61,777 bases of DNA from Candidatus Sabulitectum sp. (GCA_021107435.1 JAIOSV010000105.1:1-61777), one strand, 5' to 3'. Shown: positions 16,793-26,201, counted from the first letter of the stretch. Made by a program: numbers and translations. Notes: generated by a model from the letters alone, not told the origin.

Positions 16793-16882
16793 ATGATATT
16801 GGAGAATGCACTACTGTCGGGAGGCTATACTGCAATGCCCATTGTGAGACAGCTTCCTGGAGAGCTGGAGGTGAGCTGGTGA
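16793..16882 (+). CDS. Possible 29-residue leader ORF coupled to the LysM gene
   Basis: A short frame from ATG 16793 to TGA 16880-16882, beginning MILENALLSGG and ending GELEVSW. Its stop overlaps the GTG start of the LysM gene (GTGA). The frame fills the leader between a promoter-like element and the next gene, but there is no clear Shine-Dalgarno sequence upstream and no recognised homology. It could be a chance frame. Confidence 0.25.
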   Translation: MILENALLSGGYTAMPIVRQLPGELEVSW

Positions 16883-17889
16883 AGCATGTTACTCTTTTGT
16901 TCGTCTTGCTTGCGACTGCATCAATCGCAGGTGAGTATGTTGTTGGCTATGGTGATACTCTATCTGATATTTCTGTACACTTTTACGGAACATGGGAAAA
17001 ATGGGAGGATATTCTTGCGGCTAATCCTGATTTGCGGGGCGCTGAATATCTGGCGCCGGGAATGGTACTTCAGATTCCTGACATTGACACCGCTGCAGAG
17101 ACTTCTGTATCCAGTTCCACCAGATATGTAACCGAAATACCTGCGGGGGCAGTGTTGATCAGATCAAGTGAGCCTGTTCTTTCTCGTATTCAAAGAGAAT
17201 CTGCCGGGTTTGTCAGCTATTCTCCTATAAATCCAGAAGGATACGTGCTTGCTACAAATGCGGAAGATGAAGGCGTTTACAGAAATTTAACTGCACTTTC
17301 CGGTGATTTGCTCGAGCTGGATTTCGGTGCTGGCCAGGGCGTTGAAGTTGGCAGAGTTTACCATGTTCTTCGCAAATGTGAAGAAATCGAGGATCCCGAA
17401 ACCGGTAACACCGGTCACATAATCAGAGTAGCCGGTGTTTGTCAGGTGGAAAGCACAACACCCTCTACATGCATAGCTAAAGTGCAACACTGTTACCTTT
17501 CTATAATTGAGGGTGATTTTGTTGTACCTTACCGGGCTGCCGGAGATATTCGTATTCAGAATGAGCCTGGAGTTGACAGGGGGCTCTTGTGGGTGCTTGG
17601 ATTCAGAGATCCCGACAGAGATTGCGCTTACAACTACGATGTTGTTTACCTCAGCGCGGGAAGTTCTCATGGGATCAGCCCCGGAGATGTGTTTACCGCA
17701 TATACGGCCAGCGAGCAGGTCAGAGACGTTAATGACCAGTGGGTTTCCACTGCTGAGATTCCCATTGCAGATGTTGTAGTTCTTACAACAGAGGCAAGAA
17801 GTTGTGCTGCCATGATAGTGAGTACGAGAACAGCGAACCTGATAGGGTTGGGAGACAAACTGTATCTCAGTCGAAGTCAGGTGGATTGA
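16879..17889 (+). CDS. Secreted LysM-domain protein
   Basis: A 336-residue protein with a signal peptide (MKHVTLLFVLLATASIAG) and a LysM domain at about residues 19-68: YVVGYGDTLSDISVHFYG, then ILAANPDLRG and LAPGMVLQIP. LysM binds peptidoglycan. The remaining ~260 residues are beta-rich with segments such as VEVGRVYHVLRKCEE and SHGISPGDVFTAY, resembling FlgT/assembly-type beta domains in pattern only. The GTG start is preceded by GGAGGTGA. It is followed ten bases later by the L7/L12-like repeat protein gene, which may share its transcript. Probably periplasmic or wall-associated; no enzymatic motif is visible. Confidence 0.75.
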   Translation: MKHVTLLFVLLATASIAGEYVVGYGDTLSDISVHFYGTWEKWEDILAANPDLRGAEYLAPGMVLQIPDIDTAAETSVSSSTRYVTEIPAGAVLIRSSEPVLSRIQRESAGFVSYSPINPEGYVLATNAEDEGVYRNLTALSGDLLELDFGAGQGVEVGRVYHVLRKCEEIEDPETGNTGHIIRVAGVCQVESTTPSTCIAKVQHCYLSIIEGDFVVPYRAAGDIRIQNEPGVDRGLLWVLGFRDPDRDCAYNYDVVYLSAGSSHGISPGDVFTAYTASEQVRDVNDQWVSTAEIPIADVVVLTTEARSCAAMIVSTRTANLIGLGDKLYLSRSQVD

Positions 17890-17899
17890 GTATACAGGA

Positions 17900-19009
17900 A
17901 TGTTCTGGAAAATCGTTTTAAGGGGGAATAACCCTTCAGGCAGGATTCTTGCTGTTTTGTGCGCAAGAACAGCTGAAACAATTGACTCTGTCCGTGAGAT
18001 GCTTGATTCTCCGGATGGCCTTGTTCTCCAGACGGGGCTTTCCAGAGAAAGGGCGCAGGCCCTTTCTCTGGAGTTGCCGCATGATGGATCAGTACAAATT
18101 CATACGCGGCCGGATGAGGAAGCTTGTATGCCTGTTCTTATGGGGTATCGTCCCGGCAGTCGCGGCAGACTGAGGGTTGCGCTTCAGAAGCTGAGCCGTC
18201 TGCCCACAGAGGAGGTCATTCGGTTTCTGGCCAGTATTCCCATCGTGCTTAAACCTGATGCGGACAGGGCTACAGCAGAATCTATAAAACGGATTCTGGA
18301 AAGGGCCGGGGGAATAGTGGATATCCGGTCTCCCGAGGATCTGGTGGGCGTATCAAGCAGAAAGCATTATTCCCCATCTTTACTCGAAGAGGCTTCTGAC
18401 AAAAAGACAGTTTCCGGTTTTTCTTCAATGAATATGGAACCAGTGTCTTCTGTTACTCACAACAGTCCTCCTCATGCAGTGTTGGATGCCGGTTCCAGAA
18501 CAGGCAGGCAGAATGATACTAAGCCGGGCAGAATTGATTTTCTCCCCCCCCCCTTGTCACGGATTGCGACTCCTCCAGTGGTAAAAGAAGACACAGTTGA
18601 GGAATCCGTTTCTTCTCTTCCATACATTATCAGGTTTACCGTGCCTGCTGCTTCAATTCCCGCAGCGATTCCCGCTGAGCAAATGAATTTCATTCCCCCT
18701 GAACAACGGCAATCAGCCAGGATAGTTTTGATTTACCTTTTCCCGGTAGCCCCTGAGGAAGAAGAACGAGTTCAAAATGTGTTGTGCGAGTCTCTTGACA
18801 TCTCTCCTGAAAAGGCAAGCCGACTGATAGGTAACGCTCCTGTGGCTCTGACAGGTTTCAGCGAGCGGATTGATGCCCTTGTTGCTATGTCAGAACTTGC
18901 TGATCATGGGATTCCGATATCTCTTGTCCCAGGATATTCTTCCAACACGGATCCGGCTCCCGGAAGATCCCTGTTCGGGTGGTTGAATGAACACGGACGA
19001 ACATCTTGA
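17900..19009 (+). CDS. Protein with three ribosomal-L7/L12-CTD-like repeats
   Basis: A 369-residue cytoplasmic protein. Residues ~90-143 ([19 protein letters not shown], then [17 protein letters not shown]) match the alpha/beta pattern of the C-terminal domain of ribosomal protein L7/L12, in which a helix-helix-strand unit ends in LE-x-A-G-x-x-V-x-I. A weaker copy lies at ~15-70 (ending [10 protein letters not shown]), and a third near the C-terminus ([17 protein letters not shown], ending [15 protein letters not shown]). Between copies two and three is a long, low-complexity Pro/Ser-rich linker containing a C10 DNA tract. The 3' end overlaps the recombinase gene by 23 bp. The L7/L12 relationship is my pattern reading; function is unknown. 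Confidence 0.55.
   Translation: MFWKIVLRGNNPSGRILAVLCARTAETIDSVREMLDSPDGLVLQTGLSRERAQALSLELPHDGSVQIHTRPDEEACMPVLMGYRPGSRGRLRVALQKLSRLPTEEVIRFLASIPIVLKPDADRATAESIKRILERAGGIVDIRSPEDLVGVSSRKHYSPSLLEEASDKKTVSGFSSMNMEPVSSVTHNSPPHAVLDAGSRTGRQNDTKPGRIDFLPPPLSRIATPPVVKEDTVEESVSSLPYIIRFTVPAASIPAAIPAEQMNFIPPEQRQSARIVLIYLFPVAPEEEERVQNVLCESLDISPEKASRLIGNAPVALTGFSERIDALVAMSELADHGIPISLVPGYSSNTDPAPGRSLFGWLNEHGRTS
18544..18553 (+). repeat. C10 homopolymer inside a coding sequence
   Basis: Ten consecutive C residues encode part of LPPPLS in the linker of the L7/L12-like protein. Loss of one C leads to a TAA after about ten codons, and gain of one C leads to a TGA after about fifteen codons, so slippage would remove the third repeat. 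Confidence 0.85.
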
Positions 19010-19877
19010 TGGATTCTTTGAATGGGCAGTGCTTGTAAGAAACCTTTCACCCAATACTGTCTCTGCATACAGGCGGGACTTGATTGAAGCTGCAGGGTTC
19101 ATCGGGGATCTTGTTCTTTCTGATTCAGCGGAACTGGGACAGTGGCTCCGGCATCTTTCAAAACAGAAGCAGGCGCCATCAACTATTGCAAGGAAGCTTT
19201 CTTCTCTGAGAGCATTTTATTCATATCTGACTGCGAGAGAAATAGTCACATCCAGCCCGGCAGCCAGGCTGAAACCACCCGCAAGGATATATCGGATGCC
19301 TCATTGCATTTCAGTAAAAGAGGTAATTCTGCTTATTGAGGTCTGGACCGGGGGAGATGCTCTCTCAGCCCGGAACAGGACTCTTCTGGAACTTGCCTAC
19401 GGGTCCGGTCTGCGGGAAGGGGAGCTGGTCTCTTTAACGGCTGACAGATTAAGCCTTGAAGAAGGCTGGGTGCGTCCTCTGGGCAAAGGTGCCGGAGAAA
19501 GGATGGTTCCCATGAGTCAACCCTCTGTGGAGTGGCTGGGCATTTATCTCGACAGGTGGAGAGCTTCCATCTCGGGAAGTCACAGTGGTAAAACAGTGTT
19601 TTTAACAAGAAACGGCAATCCTCTTTCTCGAATGACTGTCTGGAATATAGTGCGTAACTCGGCCCTGAAAGCGGGAATAGCATCCAGGATTCATCCCCAT
19701 ACTCTAAGGCATTCGTTCGCTACTCATCTGCTTGAAGGGGGTGCAGATCTCAGGGTAGTGCAGGAGCTTTTGGGACACTCTGACATTCGGACCACAGAGA
19801 TATATACTTCAGTGAGCCGGAAACGACTTTCTGATGCCGTCAAGAAATATCATCCCAGGGGGACAGGAACTTGGTAA
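18987..19877 (+). CDS. xerD: Tyrosine recombinase XerC/XerD family
   Basis: A 296-residue tyrosine recombinase. The N-terminal SAM-like core-binding domain ([31 protein letters not shown]) is followed by the catalytic domain with R143 (GSGLREGEL), K167 (LGKGAG), H238 and R241 ([12 protein letters not shown]), H264 ([10 protein letters not shown]) and the nucleophile Y273 (EIYTSV). Xer recombinases resolve chromosome dimers at dif sites with FtsK. The length and motif layout are those of chromosomal XerC/D rather than an integron or phage integrase, and no att-like repeats or cargo flank it. Which of XerC or XerD it is cannot be decided; XerD is the closer guess. ATG 18987 lies within the preceding gene. 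Confidence 0.88.
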   Translation: MNTDEHLDGFFEWAVLVRNLSPNTVSAYRRDLIEAAGFIGDLVLSDSAELGQWLRHLSKQKQAPSTIARKLSSLRAFYSYLTAREIVTSSPAARLKPPARIYRMPHCISVKEVILLIEVWTGGDALSARNRTLLELAYGSGLREGELVSLTADRLSLEEGWVRPLGKGAGERMVPMSQPSVEWLGIYLDRWRASISGSHSGKTVFLTRNGNPLSRMTVWNIVRNSALKAGIASRIHPHTLRHSFATHLLEGGADLRVVQELLGHSDIRTTEIYTSVSRKRLSDAVKKYHPRGTGTW

Positions 19878-20578
19878 AATTTCCCGCAGACTTGCACAAT
19901 CTGAATGATCTGGAAGCTCTTTTTTTGCGTGCTGCCGCCCGTTCTTCTCTGGGCAGATCCGGGGTACGAGTTCCGCAACTGCCCAGGCTTCGTCAGACCA
20001 TTGTGGACATATCGAGAACTCCATCCGGAGAAAGAGTCAGGGGCATTTTCCGCCAGGTCAATCTGTGGACAGACGAATCAGTCTCAAGCACAATTTTACC
20101 TCCTGCCGGCGCTTCCGCTCTTCTCGCCGCCTGTGCCAGGGAAGCTTCTTCCCTTCTGGAGCTTGGCTACAGACGGGAGGATGGTATTGATTTTGTAACA
20201 GCCCTTCCCGATCCTGCTAATAATCCAGTTAGAACACCTTCTCAGATTAGAGCAGCCATTCATCATCTGGGTGGCGATATGACCCGGTTTATTGATATGC
20301 TTGACAGACCTGAACCATCAGCTCCTGAACTGAAACTGGTATTTTCAGCATGGCCTGCGGGGGGGAGACTTCCTGACGCGTGGCGTCCAGGAGAGAAGAT
20401 AGAGTATCTTCACCTTTCGGTTGATGATTCATCGGTGCCACTGGTGATTTCCTTCAGCAGAAAGCTTTTCGGGTATGGCCTTCTCTGCCTGTGGGATCTC
20501 GCGCATGGTACTTCACGCGAAAACAGCAGTATTGAACTTGCCCCTCCATCCTTCTCCCTGTTCGCCAGTCAGTTCTAA
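19871..20578 (+). CDS. Conserved-looking protein of unknown function
   Basis: A 235-residue soluble protein with no signal peptide or membrane segment. It starts at TTG 19871, overlapping the recombinase stop. I do not recognise a family. Visible features are an Arg-rich N-terminal third ([17 protein letters not shown]), a central helical region ([19 protein letters not shown]) and a beta-rich end. The overlap implies coexpression with the Xer-like gene. Base composition does not differ visibly from its neighbours. Confidence 0.6.
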   Translation: MVKFPADLHNLNDLEALFLRAAARSSLGRSGVRVPQLPRLRQTIVDISRTPSGERVRGIFRQVNLWTDESVSSTILPPAGASALLAACAREASSLLELGYRREDGIDFVTALPDPANNPVRTPSQIRAAIHHLGGDMTRFIDMLDRPEPSAPELKLVFSAWPAGGRLPDAWRPGEKIEYLHLSVDDSSVPLVISFSRKLFGYGLLCLWDLAHGTSRENSSIELAPPSFSLFASQF

Positions 20579-20660
20579 CCCCGGGTTTATTCATTTTCTG
20601 TTATCTTACTGTCTTGAATATCTGTTCCTGTTTCCATGTAAGAATTGAAAGGCGGTTTCA

Positions 20661-22988
20661 TTGACTGGTATTTTTGTGCTGCTGATCGCTGCCCTGGCGG
20701 TGACTCTTCCGGACGCTGTTCTCATTCCCGGCGTTGATGCCGGAGAGACGGTGGAGAGTGCGGAATTTGGAGGTTTTCAGTGGGTTCGCATTCTGGAAAG
20801 TGACTACGCTGTTATAGAGGTCGTGACATCACCTGCTGTTCAGGTCACTGCTTATGATAACTCGGGAGACCCACTGGCTTTTTCAACCACCGGAGAACCT
20901 CTGGTGCTGTCTGCGTACAGCGACTACTGGTTCTGGATCAAGGCTGTCAGCGATGATCCTGTAGAATTTACAGTGGGATACCGCGACCCGGAGCCTGTTG
21001 AAAGGAATGGTGTTTCATCTTCTCTTTCTTCTGCGGAAATGGCTGAGATATGGACTTTTACAGCAGATGAAGAAGGTAAGTGGAATTTTCTTATCAGGGG
21101 AACTGATGATATTTCAGATCTTGATCTTGAGCTTTATGGAACCGGTAACAGCCTGTGGGCAGGGAGCTACAGCGTAAACTCAACAGAGAAGCTTTCAATC
21201 GGCCTGCTTGAGGGAGAGAGTCTGCAGGTTGTAGTTTCCAGATACAACAAAGGCGGCAGCGGTGACTACACACTGGAAATAATGAGATCCGGTGAAATGG
21301 ATGAGCTTTCCGAATCAATTACAGCAGATGCCATCAAAGGAGATGTGCAGCGCTACAAGCTTCCCGTACTGCAAAGCGAGGCGCTTCTGGAATTAACCTT
21401 CGAAAACGAGGGTGATCTTGACCTGATCGTTCGGAACGCAGTCGGCGAGTTGTTGTATTCATCAAACACATATCTGTACTCAGAGGGTCTTCTGGTACCA
21501 GCCGGAGATTCACCGGTTGTTGTGGAGGTTCATCCGTACGATGTTGGAGATGACCTGGAGGAGTTCCCTTACAGACTGAACCTGATTCAACCTGTCGCGG
21601 ATATTCGTCAATCCCGCACAATGGATGTGGAAACAGGATTCGGGCAGTCAACTCTTATAAGATTTATTGTTCCATCTTCGGGCTTCTATACAATCTCAGG
21701 AATATTTGACAAGCTGAGGGATGGAGATGTCAGGTTGTTCAGCGATTACGGGGAGTCTTCAGCGTTTATGATGACTGAACGGGGGGATGAGAGATTCTCC
21801 TTCTGGGCTCAGCGTGGAGACACTCTGTGGATAGCTCCCGGATTCATGGATTCCGGAACGGGAGGGTTCTGCGAAGTATCTGTGGAATCAACAGTTGCGG
21901 AACCTGTAGCTGGTCTTGTTCATGGGAGGATAGATGAGACTACTTCTGCACAGAGGTTTTACACAGTTCACGGAGAGGCAGGGAGTACTCTGGTTATTGA
22001 ACTTCGGGGCGATCAGCGCAACTTTGATCTGGATATGCTGGTCAGCGGTCCCGGGTATGTTCTTCAAGCTGAGGGTGGAGTGAGCAGCACTGACAACGCA
22101 GCGGATGAATCTGTAACTGTTTACTGCGGGGAGGATGCGATTTACGGTGTTACCGTGTATGCCTATTCCAGAGGCGGCGAGGGAACCTTTACTATTGAAG
22201 CGGAGAGAATTCCTTCTGAAAGACTTGCCGCAGGAGATCCCGATTCTGCAGATACCTGGGCGGTGGTTTCCGGCATAAGCGGCTATGAGTCCCGTGCTGA
22301 CATACTTTCTCGAGCCAGTATGGATGCTATCGACTTTTACCGGTTTCTCAGGGATGAGCAGGGTGTTGAATCTGACCATATGGTGCTTCTTGTAGACGCA
22401 GAGGCAAAAGCCGACGCGTTCAGGAACGCTGTGGCCGGTATTTCCCGCATGGCTGATAATGAGGATCGCCTGATAATTTTCTACAGCGGTCACGGATCTC
22501 AGGAACCGCAGGGATCAGGCGGGAGCGAGGAAGCTGACGGAGTGAACGAGGTTCTCTGCTTTTACAACGAGGATATTTCCGATGATGAGATGCGCGAACT
22601 GCTTGCGGACTTCCCCGGCTCTGTTTACCTTTTTACAGATGCGTGCAATTCCGGAGGGTTTGTAAACGATTTTACAATCATGGATGATATTCTTATCCTT
22701 ACAGCAGCAAGAGAAGACAAATCCGTCAGCGAGAGAGTTCTTACGCCGATACTTCTTGAAGGCTCCAGAGGAGCTGCTGACAGAAACGGTGACGGAGTTA
22801 TCACTGCGAAAGAGCTTGTCGATTATGTGGATGGAATGCTGGCGAGGATCTGTCCCGTCTGCGATTCGGTAGTAAATGAAGGAATGACTGAGTGTCCCGA
22901 TTGTGGAACGGTTCTCAAGGGTGAGTATCGAATTCCCAGGCCGGAACAGGGACTTTTCCTCAACCCGGATGAAACTGTCTGGGAATAG
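20661..22988 (+). CDS. Secreted caspase-like (peptidase C14) protein with PPC-like repeats and zinc ribbon
   Basis: A 775-residue protein with a signal peptide (TGIFVLLIAALAVTLPDA) from TTG 20661. Residues ~25-520 are beta-sandwich repeats of bacterial pre-peptidase C-terminal type (WTFTADEEGKWNFLIRG, LELTFENEGDLDLIVRNAVG and similar). Residues ~530-740 are a caspase/metacaspase domain: H611 in FYSGHGSQ and C662 in TDACNSGGF form the catalytic dyad. ADRNGDGVITAKEL is a canonical calcium-binding EF-hand loop, as in some bacterial C14 proteins. The C-terminus adds a four-Cys zinc ribbon, CPVCDSVVNEGMTECPDCG. Substrate is unknown; the dyad being intact suggests an active protease, exported and perhaps calcium-dependent. 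Confidence 0.82.
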   Translation: MTGIFVLLIAALAVTLPDAVLIPGVDAGETVESAEFGGFQWVRILESDYAVIEVVTSPAVQVTAYDNSGDPLAFSTTGEPLVLSAYSDYWFWIKAVSDDPVEFTVGYRDPEPVERNGVSSSLSSAEMAEIWTFTADEEGKWNFLIRGTDDISDLDLELYGTGNSLWAGSYSVNSTEKLSIGLLEGESLQVVVSRYNKGGSGDYTLEIMRSGEMDELSESITADAIKGDVQRYKLPVLQSEALLELTFENEGDLDLIVRNAVGELLYSSNTYLYSEGLLVPAGDSPVVVEVHPYDVGDDLEEFPYRLNLIQPVADIRQSRTMDVETGFGQSTLIRFIVPSSGFYTISGIFDKLRDGDVRLFSDYGESSAFMMTERGDERFSFWAQRGDTLWIAPGFMDSGTGGFCEVSVESTVAEPVAGLVHGRIDETTSAQRFYTVHGEAGSTLVIELRGDQRNFDLDMLVSGPGYVLQAEGGVSSTDNAADESVTVYCGEDAIYGVTVYAYSRGGEGTFTIEAERIPSERLAAGDPDSADTWAVVSGISGYESRADILSRASMDAIDFYRFLRDEQGVESDHMVLLVDAEAKADAFRNAVAGISRMADNEDRLIIFYSGHGSQEPQGSGGSEEADGVNEVLCFYNEDISDDEMRELLADFPGSVYLFTDACNSGGFVNDFTIMDDILILTAAREDKSVSERVLTPILLEGSRGAADRNGDGVITAKELVDYVDGMLARICPVCDSVVNEGMTECPDCGTVLKGEYRIPRPEQGLFLNPDETVWE

Positions 22989-23001
22989 AAGAAGGTATAA
23001 A

Positions 23002-24567
23002 TTGTCAGAGACTGTATCAAAAGATCTGCACCCCCTGGAGAAAACACTGCTGAACTGGCTGTCTGAACATGGCTCCGGCAGTGATATGGAAGCAATGGAG
23101 GGTACCGGGATGGATGAGGGCTCCTGCAGAAGGGCTCTTCAATGGCTTTTCTCAAGGGAGATGGCACAGGTCGTTTTCAGTGAAACAACCGTAACCGTGG
23201 AGCTTGGACCGGTGGGCTCTTTTTATCTTGAAAAGGGTACTACTCCGGAACTGGCGCTGCTGGAAGCAGTGAGAAACGGTATATCTTCACTGCCTGAAAT
23301 CCAGAAGAATGAACTCTTTGAAAGGGCACAGTGGGGAAGTGCAATGGGTGCTCTTCTCAAAGCGCGAATATTAAAGAAAAGCTCCGAAGGATTGATCCTG
23401 AACGATCTCTCGGGAGGAGTGTTTTCTGCAATATGGAGCAGTGTTTATTCTCCCGCCTCTCAGGGCGAGACTATTCATTTATCCGAACTGGACGAGAAGG
23501 TGGCTGCGGAGATATCCAACAGGGCACCCAAAAGAGGAAAATCCAGAGCGGAATTCGTTATCAATGAGACCACAAGCAGCGTTATTGAGATTACCTCCGC
23601 AGGGAGAGAAGCTCTTGAGAGCGCCAGAGGCAAAAGTACAATCGGTATTCTTACACGGGAGATACTGGCTTCGGGTGAATGGAAGAACGGGTCTTTCAGG
23701 AGATACCAGGTGGATATTCCCCCTTCAAGGATTCACATTGGAAGACTCCATCCCTACGCGATGTTTCTTGATTCTGTAAGGGACAAGCTTCAGGCCATGG
23801 GCTTTCAGGAAATGAAAGGACCGCTGGCGGAGAGCGAGTTCTGGAACAGTGACGCGCTTTTCATGCCGCAGTTTCATCCCGCCAGAGATATTCACGATGC
23901 TTACTATCTGGAGGATGGGGTTGAAGTTGCTCCTCCTCCTCGTGATCTTGGCAGCAAAGTCAGAGCGGCGCACGAGAATGGTGGAAACACCGGAGGCCGG
24001 GGCTGGGAATACTCCTTTGAGTGGGATCGTTCGTTGAGAACAATAATGCGATCCCAGGGAACAGCTCTTTCCGCGCGAACTCTGGGTTCTAACCCGGACA
24101 TCCCCGGGAAGTACTTTGGAATAGCCAAATGTTTCCGGTATGACCAGGTTGACGCGACCCATCTGCCGGATTTCTTTCAGGTTGAGGGAATAGTACTTGG
24201 TGAAGAGATCAACATGAGGCATCTTCTGGGGCTGCTCAAACTTTTTGCGACAGAAGTCGCAGGAGCAACCGAGTACAAGTTTGTTCCCGCCTATTTTCCG
24301 TTCACAGAGCCATCTGTGGAGCTTCATGTGAAGCACCCGACACTGGGATGGTTTGAGATGGGAGGTGCGGGGCTTTTTCGCCGCGAGGTCTGTGAGCCAA
24401 TGGGAATTGATGTCCCTGTAATAGCCTGGGGCCTTGGACTGGACAGAATGGCACTGCTGGCCCTTGGGCTTTCAGACATAAGGGATCTGCTCAACCCTGA
24501 TCTGGCCAGGCTGAGAGAGATGAAATCAACACCGGAAAAACTCCTTGGGGGTGACGAGAATGCCTAA
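23002..24567 (+). CDS. pheS: Phenylalanyl-tRNA synthetase alpha subunit, archaeal/eukaryotic type
   Basis: 521 residues, far longer than the ~340 of ordinary bacterial PheS. The N-terminal half has winged-helix-like segments (LLNWLSEHGSG, ALQWLFSREMAQVVFS) as in archaeal and eukaryotic alpha subunits. The catalytic core has HPYAMFLDSVRDKLQAMGF, EMKGPLAESEFWNSDALF, PQFHPARDIHDAYYL, and motif 2/3 regions FGIAKCFRYDQVDATHLPDF and AWGLGLDRMALLALG. The wording GPLAESEFWNSDALFMPQ is characteristic of the archaeal form. It charges tRNA-Phe together with PheT. TTG 23002 is preceded by GAAGG. It overlaps pheT by 8 bp. Spirochaetes are a known bacterial case with this type of PheRS, so horizontal acquisition is a reasonable inference. 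Confidence 0.93.
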   Translation: MSETVSKDLHPLEKTLLNWLSEHGSGSDMEAMEGTGMDEGSCRRALQWLFSREMAQVVFSETTVTVELGPVGSFYLEKGTTPELALLEAVRNGISSLPEIQKNELFERAQWGSAMGALLKARILKKSSEGLILNDLSGGVFSAIWSSVYSPASQGETIHLSELDEKVAAEISNRAPKRGKSRAEFVINETTSSVIEITSAGREALESARGKSTIGILTREILASGEWKNGSFRRYQVDIPPSRIHIGRLHPYAMFLDSVRDKLQAMGFQEMKGPLAESEFWNSDALFMPQFHPARDIHDAYYLEDGVEVAPPPRDLGSKVRAAHENGGNTGGRGWEYSFEWDRSLRTIMRSQGTALSARTLGSNPDIPGKYFGIAKCFRYDQVDATHLPDFFQVEGIVLGEEINMRHLLGLLKLFATEVAGATEYKFVPAYFPFTEPSVELHVKHPTLGWFEMGGAGLFRREVCEPMGIDVPVIAWGLGLDRMALLALGLSDIRDLLNPDLARLREMKSTPEKLLGGDENA

Positions 24568-26200
24568 AATAGAAATACCTCTGGGTGATTTCCTCCCTCT
24601 GGCAGGGCTGGAGAGTACAGACGATCTGGAAAAGCTTCTTGAATCCCTGAAGGCGGAGCTGGACGGTTTGTATGAAAAAACTGTAAAGATTGAGCTGAAC
24701 GATACCAACAGACCTGATCTGTGGACTGCTGAAGGTGTGGCAAGAGGTTTGCGATGCTGGAAGAACGGAGCAGAGTCTCATCTTGATTCCATGGCTGATC
24801 CAGTGGCGCATATTGATGTTCACAGCGATCTGAAGGAGATCAGACCCTACATTGCCGCATTTACCGCAACCGGCTGGCAGGTGAATGATGACGGATTGGA
24901 ATCGCTGATAACCGCCCAGGAGAAAATTGCCTCCAGTTTTGGGAAAGAAAGAAAAACCGCCGCAATCGGCTTCTATCCTCTTGATGGAATCAGTTTTCCT
25001 GTGCGTTATGAAACCACTTCTCCCGAAACCAGTTTCCAGCCTCTTGGTGAGGAAACTGAAATGACTTTATCAGAGGTTCTTGAAAAAACAGAGGCAGGCT
25101 TGAAATACGCGGGACTTTTGAGTAATTTTCAAGAGTACCCGATTCTCATAGACAGTTCCGGGGCAGTTCTGTCATTTCCTCCTGTTCTCAACAGTCACTC
25201 CACCGGGCGGGTTGTTCCAGGAGACAGCCGTCTCTTCTGCGAGGTAACTGGAACTGACTGGCACACCGTTAACCTTACAGCGACTATTCTTGCCTGTAAT
25301 CTTGAGGACAGAGGTGCGGTGATCAGTACGGTTGAAATAAGGTATCCGGACGGAGAAACAACTGTAACACCCGTACTCTACGCAGACACCCTCACTGCCA
25401 CATACAAAGAGATCAGCGGGATGATTGGAATGGACGCGGAAGAGCTGGATATTAAGACGCTGCTGTCAAAGATGGATTACTGCGGGATTGAAGTTGGAGA
25501 GGATTCTGTTACAGCAGTGATGCCCCCCTACCGGCGGGACGGAATACACCCCAGAGACCTTATGGAAGACATCGTCATTGCGATAGGGCTTAACAACATG
25601 ACGCCAGTTCTTCCGTCTGAGTATACGGTGGGCTCCGCGGCACCTGTAGAGACCCTTGCCCGTTCAGTAAAAGCTCTGCTTGTAGGTGCCGGCTGCGAAG
25701 AAATCATGAGACCCATTCTTACAAGTTTTGACCGGATATCAATCCGTACAAGAACTCCGGAACCGCCAATCAGGATAAGCAACCCCATGACTGCTGAATA
25801 CGGAGTTGTTTCCAGTACCCTTCTTCCGGCTCTTCTTGAGGTGGAGTCTTCCAGCGGTCACGCTGCCTTTCCTCACAGGCTCTTTACAGTGGGTGAGGTG
25901 CTGTGTCGAACCGGCAGCGCTCTCTGCCATACACAGATGAATCTGGCGGTGAGCACCGGTGACGGAGATTTCGGTGCGGTGCACTCTATTCTTGGTATCA
26001 TTTGTCACTTAAGAGGACTTGAGTTTTCCCTGAAACCGCTGGATGATCCCAGATTCATTCCCGGAAGAAGTGCCGCTGTACTGATAAATGGAGAAGAAGC
26101 AGGCATTCTGGGGGAATTTCATCCCGGTGTGCTTGAGGCATGGGGTATTACCGTGCCTGTTGCGGGTTTCGAGCTGCCTCTGGAAAGTCTGAGGGGCTGA
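24560..26200 (+). CDS. pheT: Phenylalanyl-tRNA synthetase beta subunit, archaeal/eukaryotic type
   Basis: 546 residues, matching the short archaeal/eukaryotic beta subunit rather than the ~800-residue bacterial one; the N-terminal tRNA-binding OB domain and the C-terminal anticodon-binding domain of the bacterial form are missing. It begins PKIEIPLGDFLPLAGL and has the B3/B4-type region NDTNRPDLWTAEGVARGLR, a B5-like region (MDYCGIEVGEDSVTAVMPPY, then DGIHPRDLMEDIVIAIG) and the core homologous to aminoacyl-tRNA synthetase class II. ATG 24560 follows GGGGGTGA inside the end of pheS. The gene ends two bases before the proposed uvrB start. Confidence 0.93.
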   Translation: MPKIEIPLGDFLPLAGLESTDDLEKLLESLKAELDGLYEKTVKIELNDTNRPDLWTAEGVARGLRCWKNGAESHLDSMADPVAHIDVHSDLKEIRPYIAAFTATGWQVNDDGLESLITAQEKIASSFGKERKTAAIGFYPLDGISFPVRYETTSPETSFQPLGEETEMTLSEVLEKTEAGLKYAGLLSNFQEYPILIDSSGAVLSFPPVLNSHSTGRVVPGDSRLFCEVTGTDWHTVNLTATILACNLEDRGAVISTVEIRYPDGETTVTPVLYADTLTATYKEISGMIGMDAEELDIKTLLSKMDYCGIEVGEDSVTAVMPPYRRDGIHPRDLMEDIVIAIGLNNMTPVLPSEYTVGSAAPVETLARSVKALLVGAGCEEIMRPILTSFDRISIRTRTPEPPIRISNPMTAEYGVVSSTLLPALLEVESSSGHAAFPHRLFTVGEVLCRTGSALCHTQMNLAVSTGDGDFGAVHSILGIICHLRGLEFSLKPLDDPRFIPGRSAAVLINGEEAGILGEFHPGVLEAWGITVPVAGFELPLESLRG

Positions 26201-26201
26201 C

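Noticed and set aside
18987-19877. Tyrosine recombinase as evidence of an integrated element
   Set aside because: Length and motifs match chromosomal XerC/D, no direct-repeat att sites, tRNA or cargo genes flank it.
21888-22493. Minus-strand open frame (201 codons) opposite the caspase-like gene
   Set aside because: Antisense to a gene with clear motifs; no recognisable domain.
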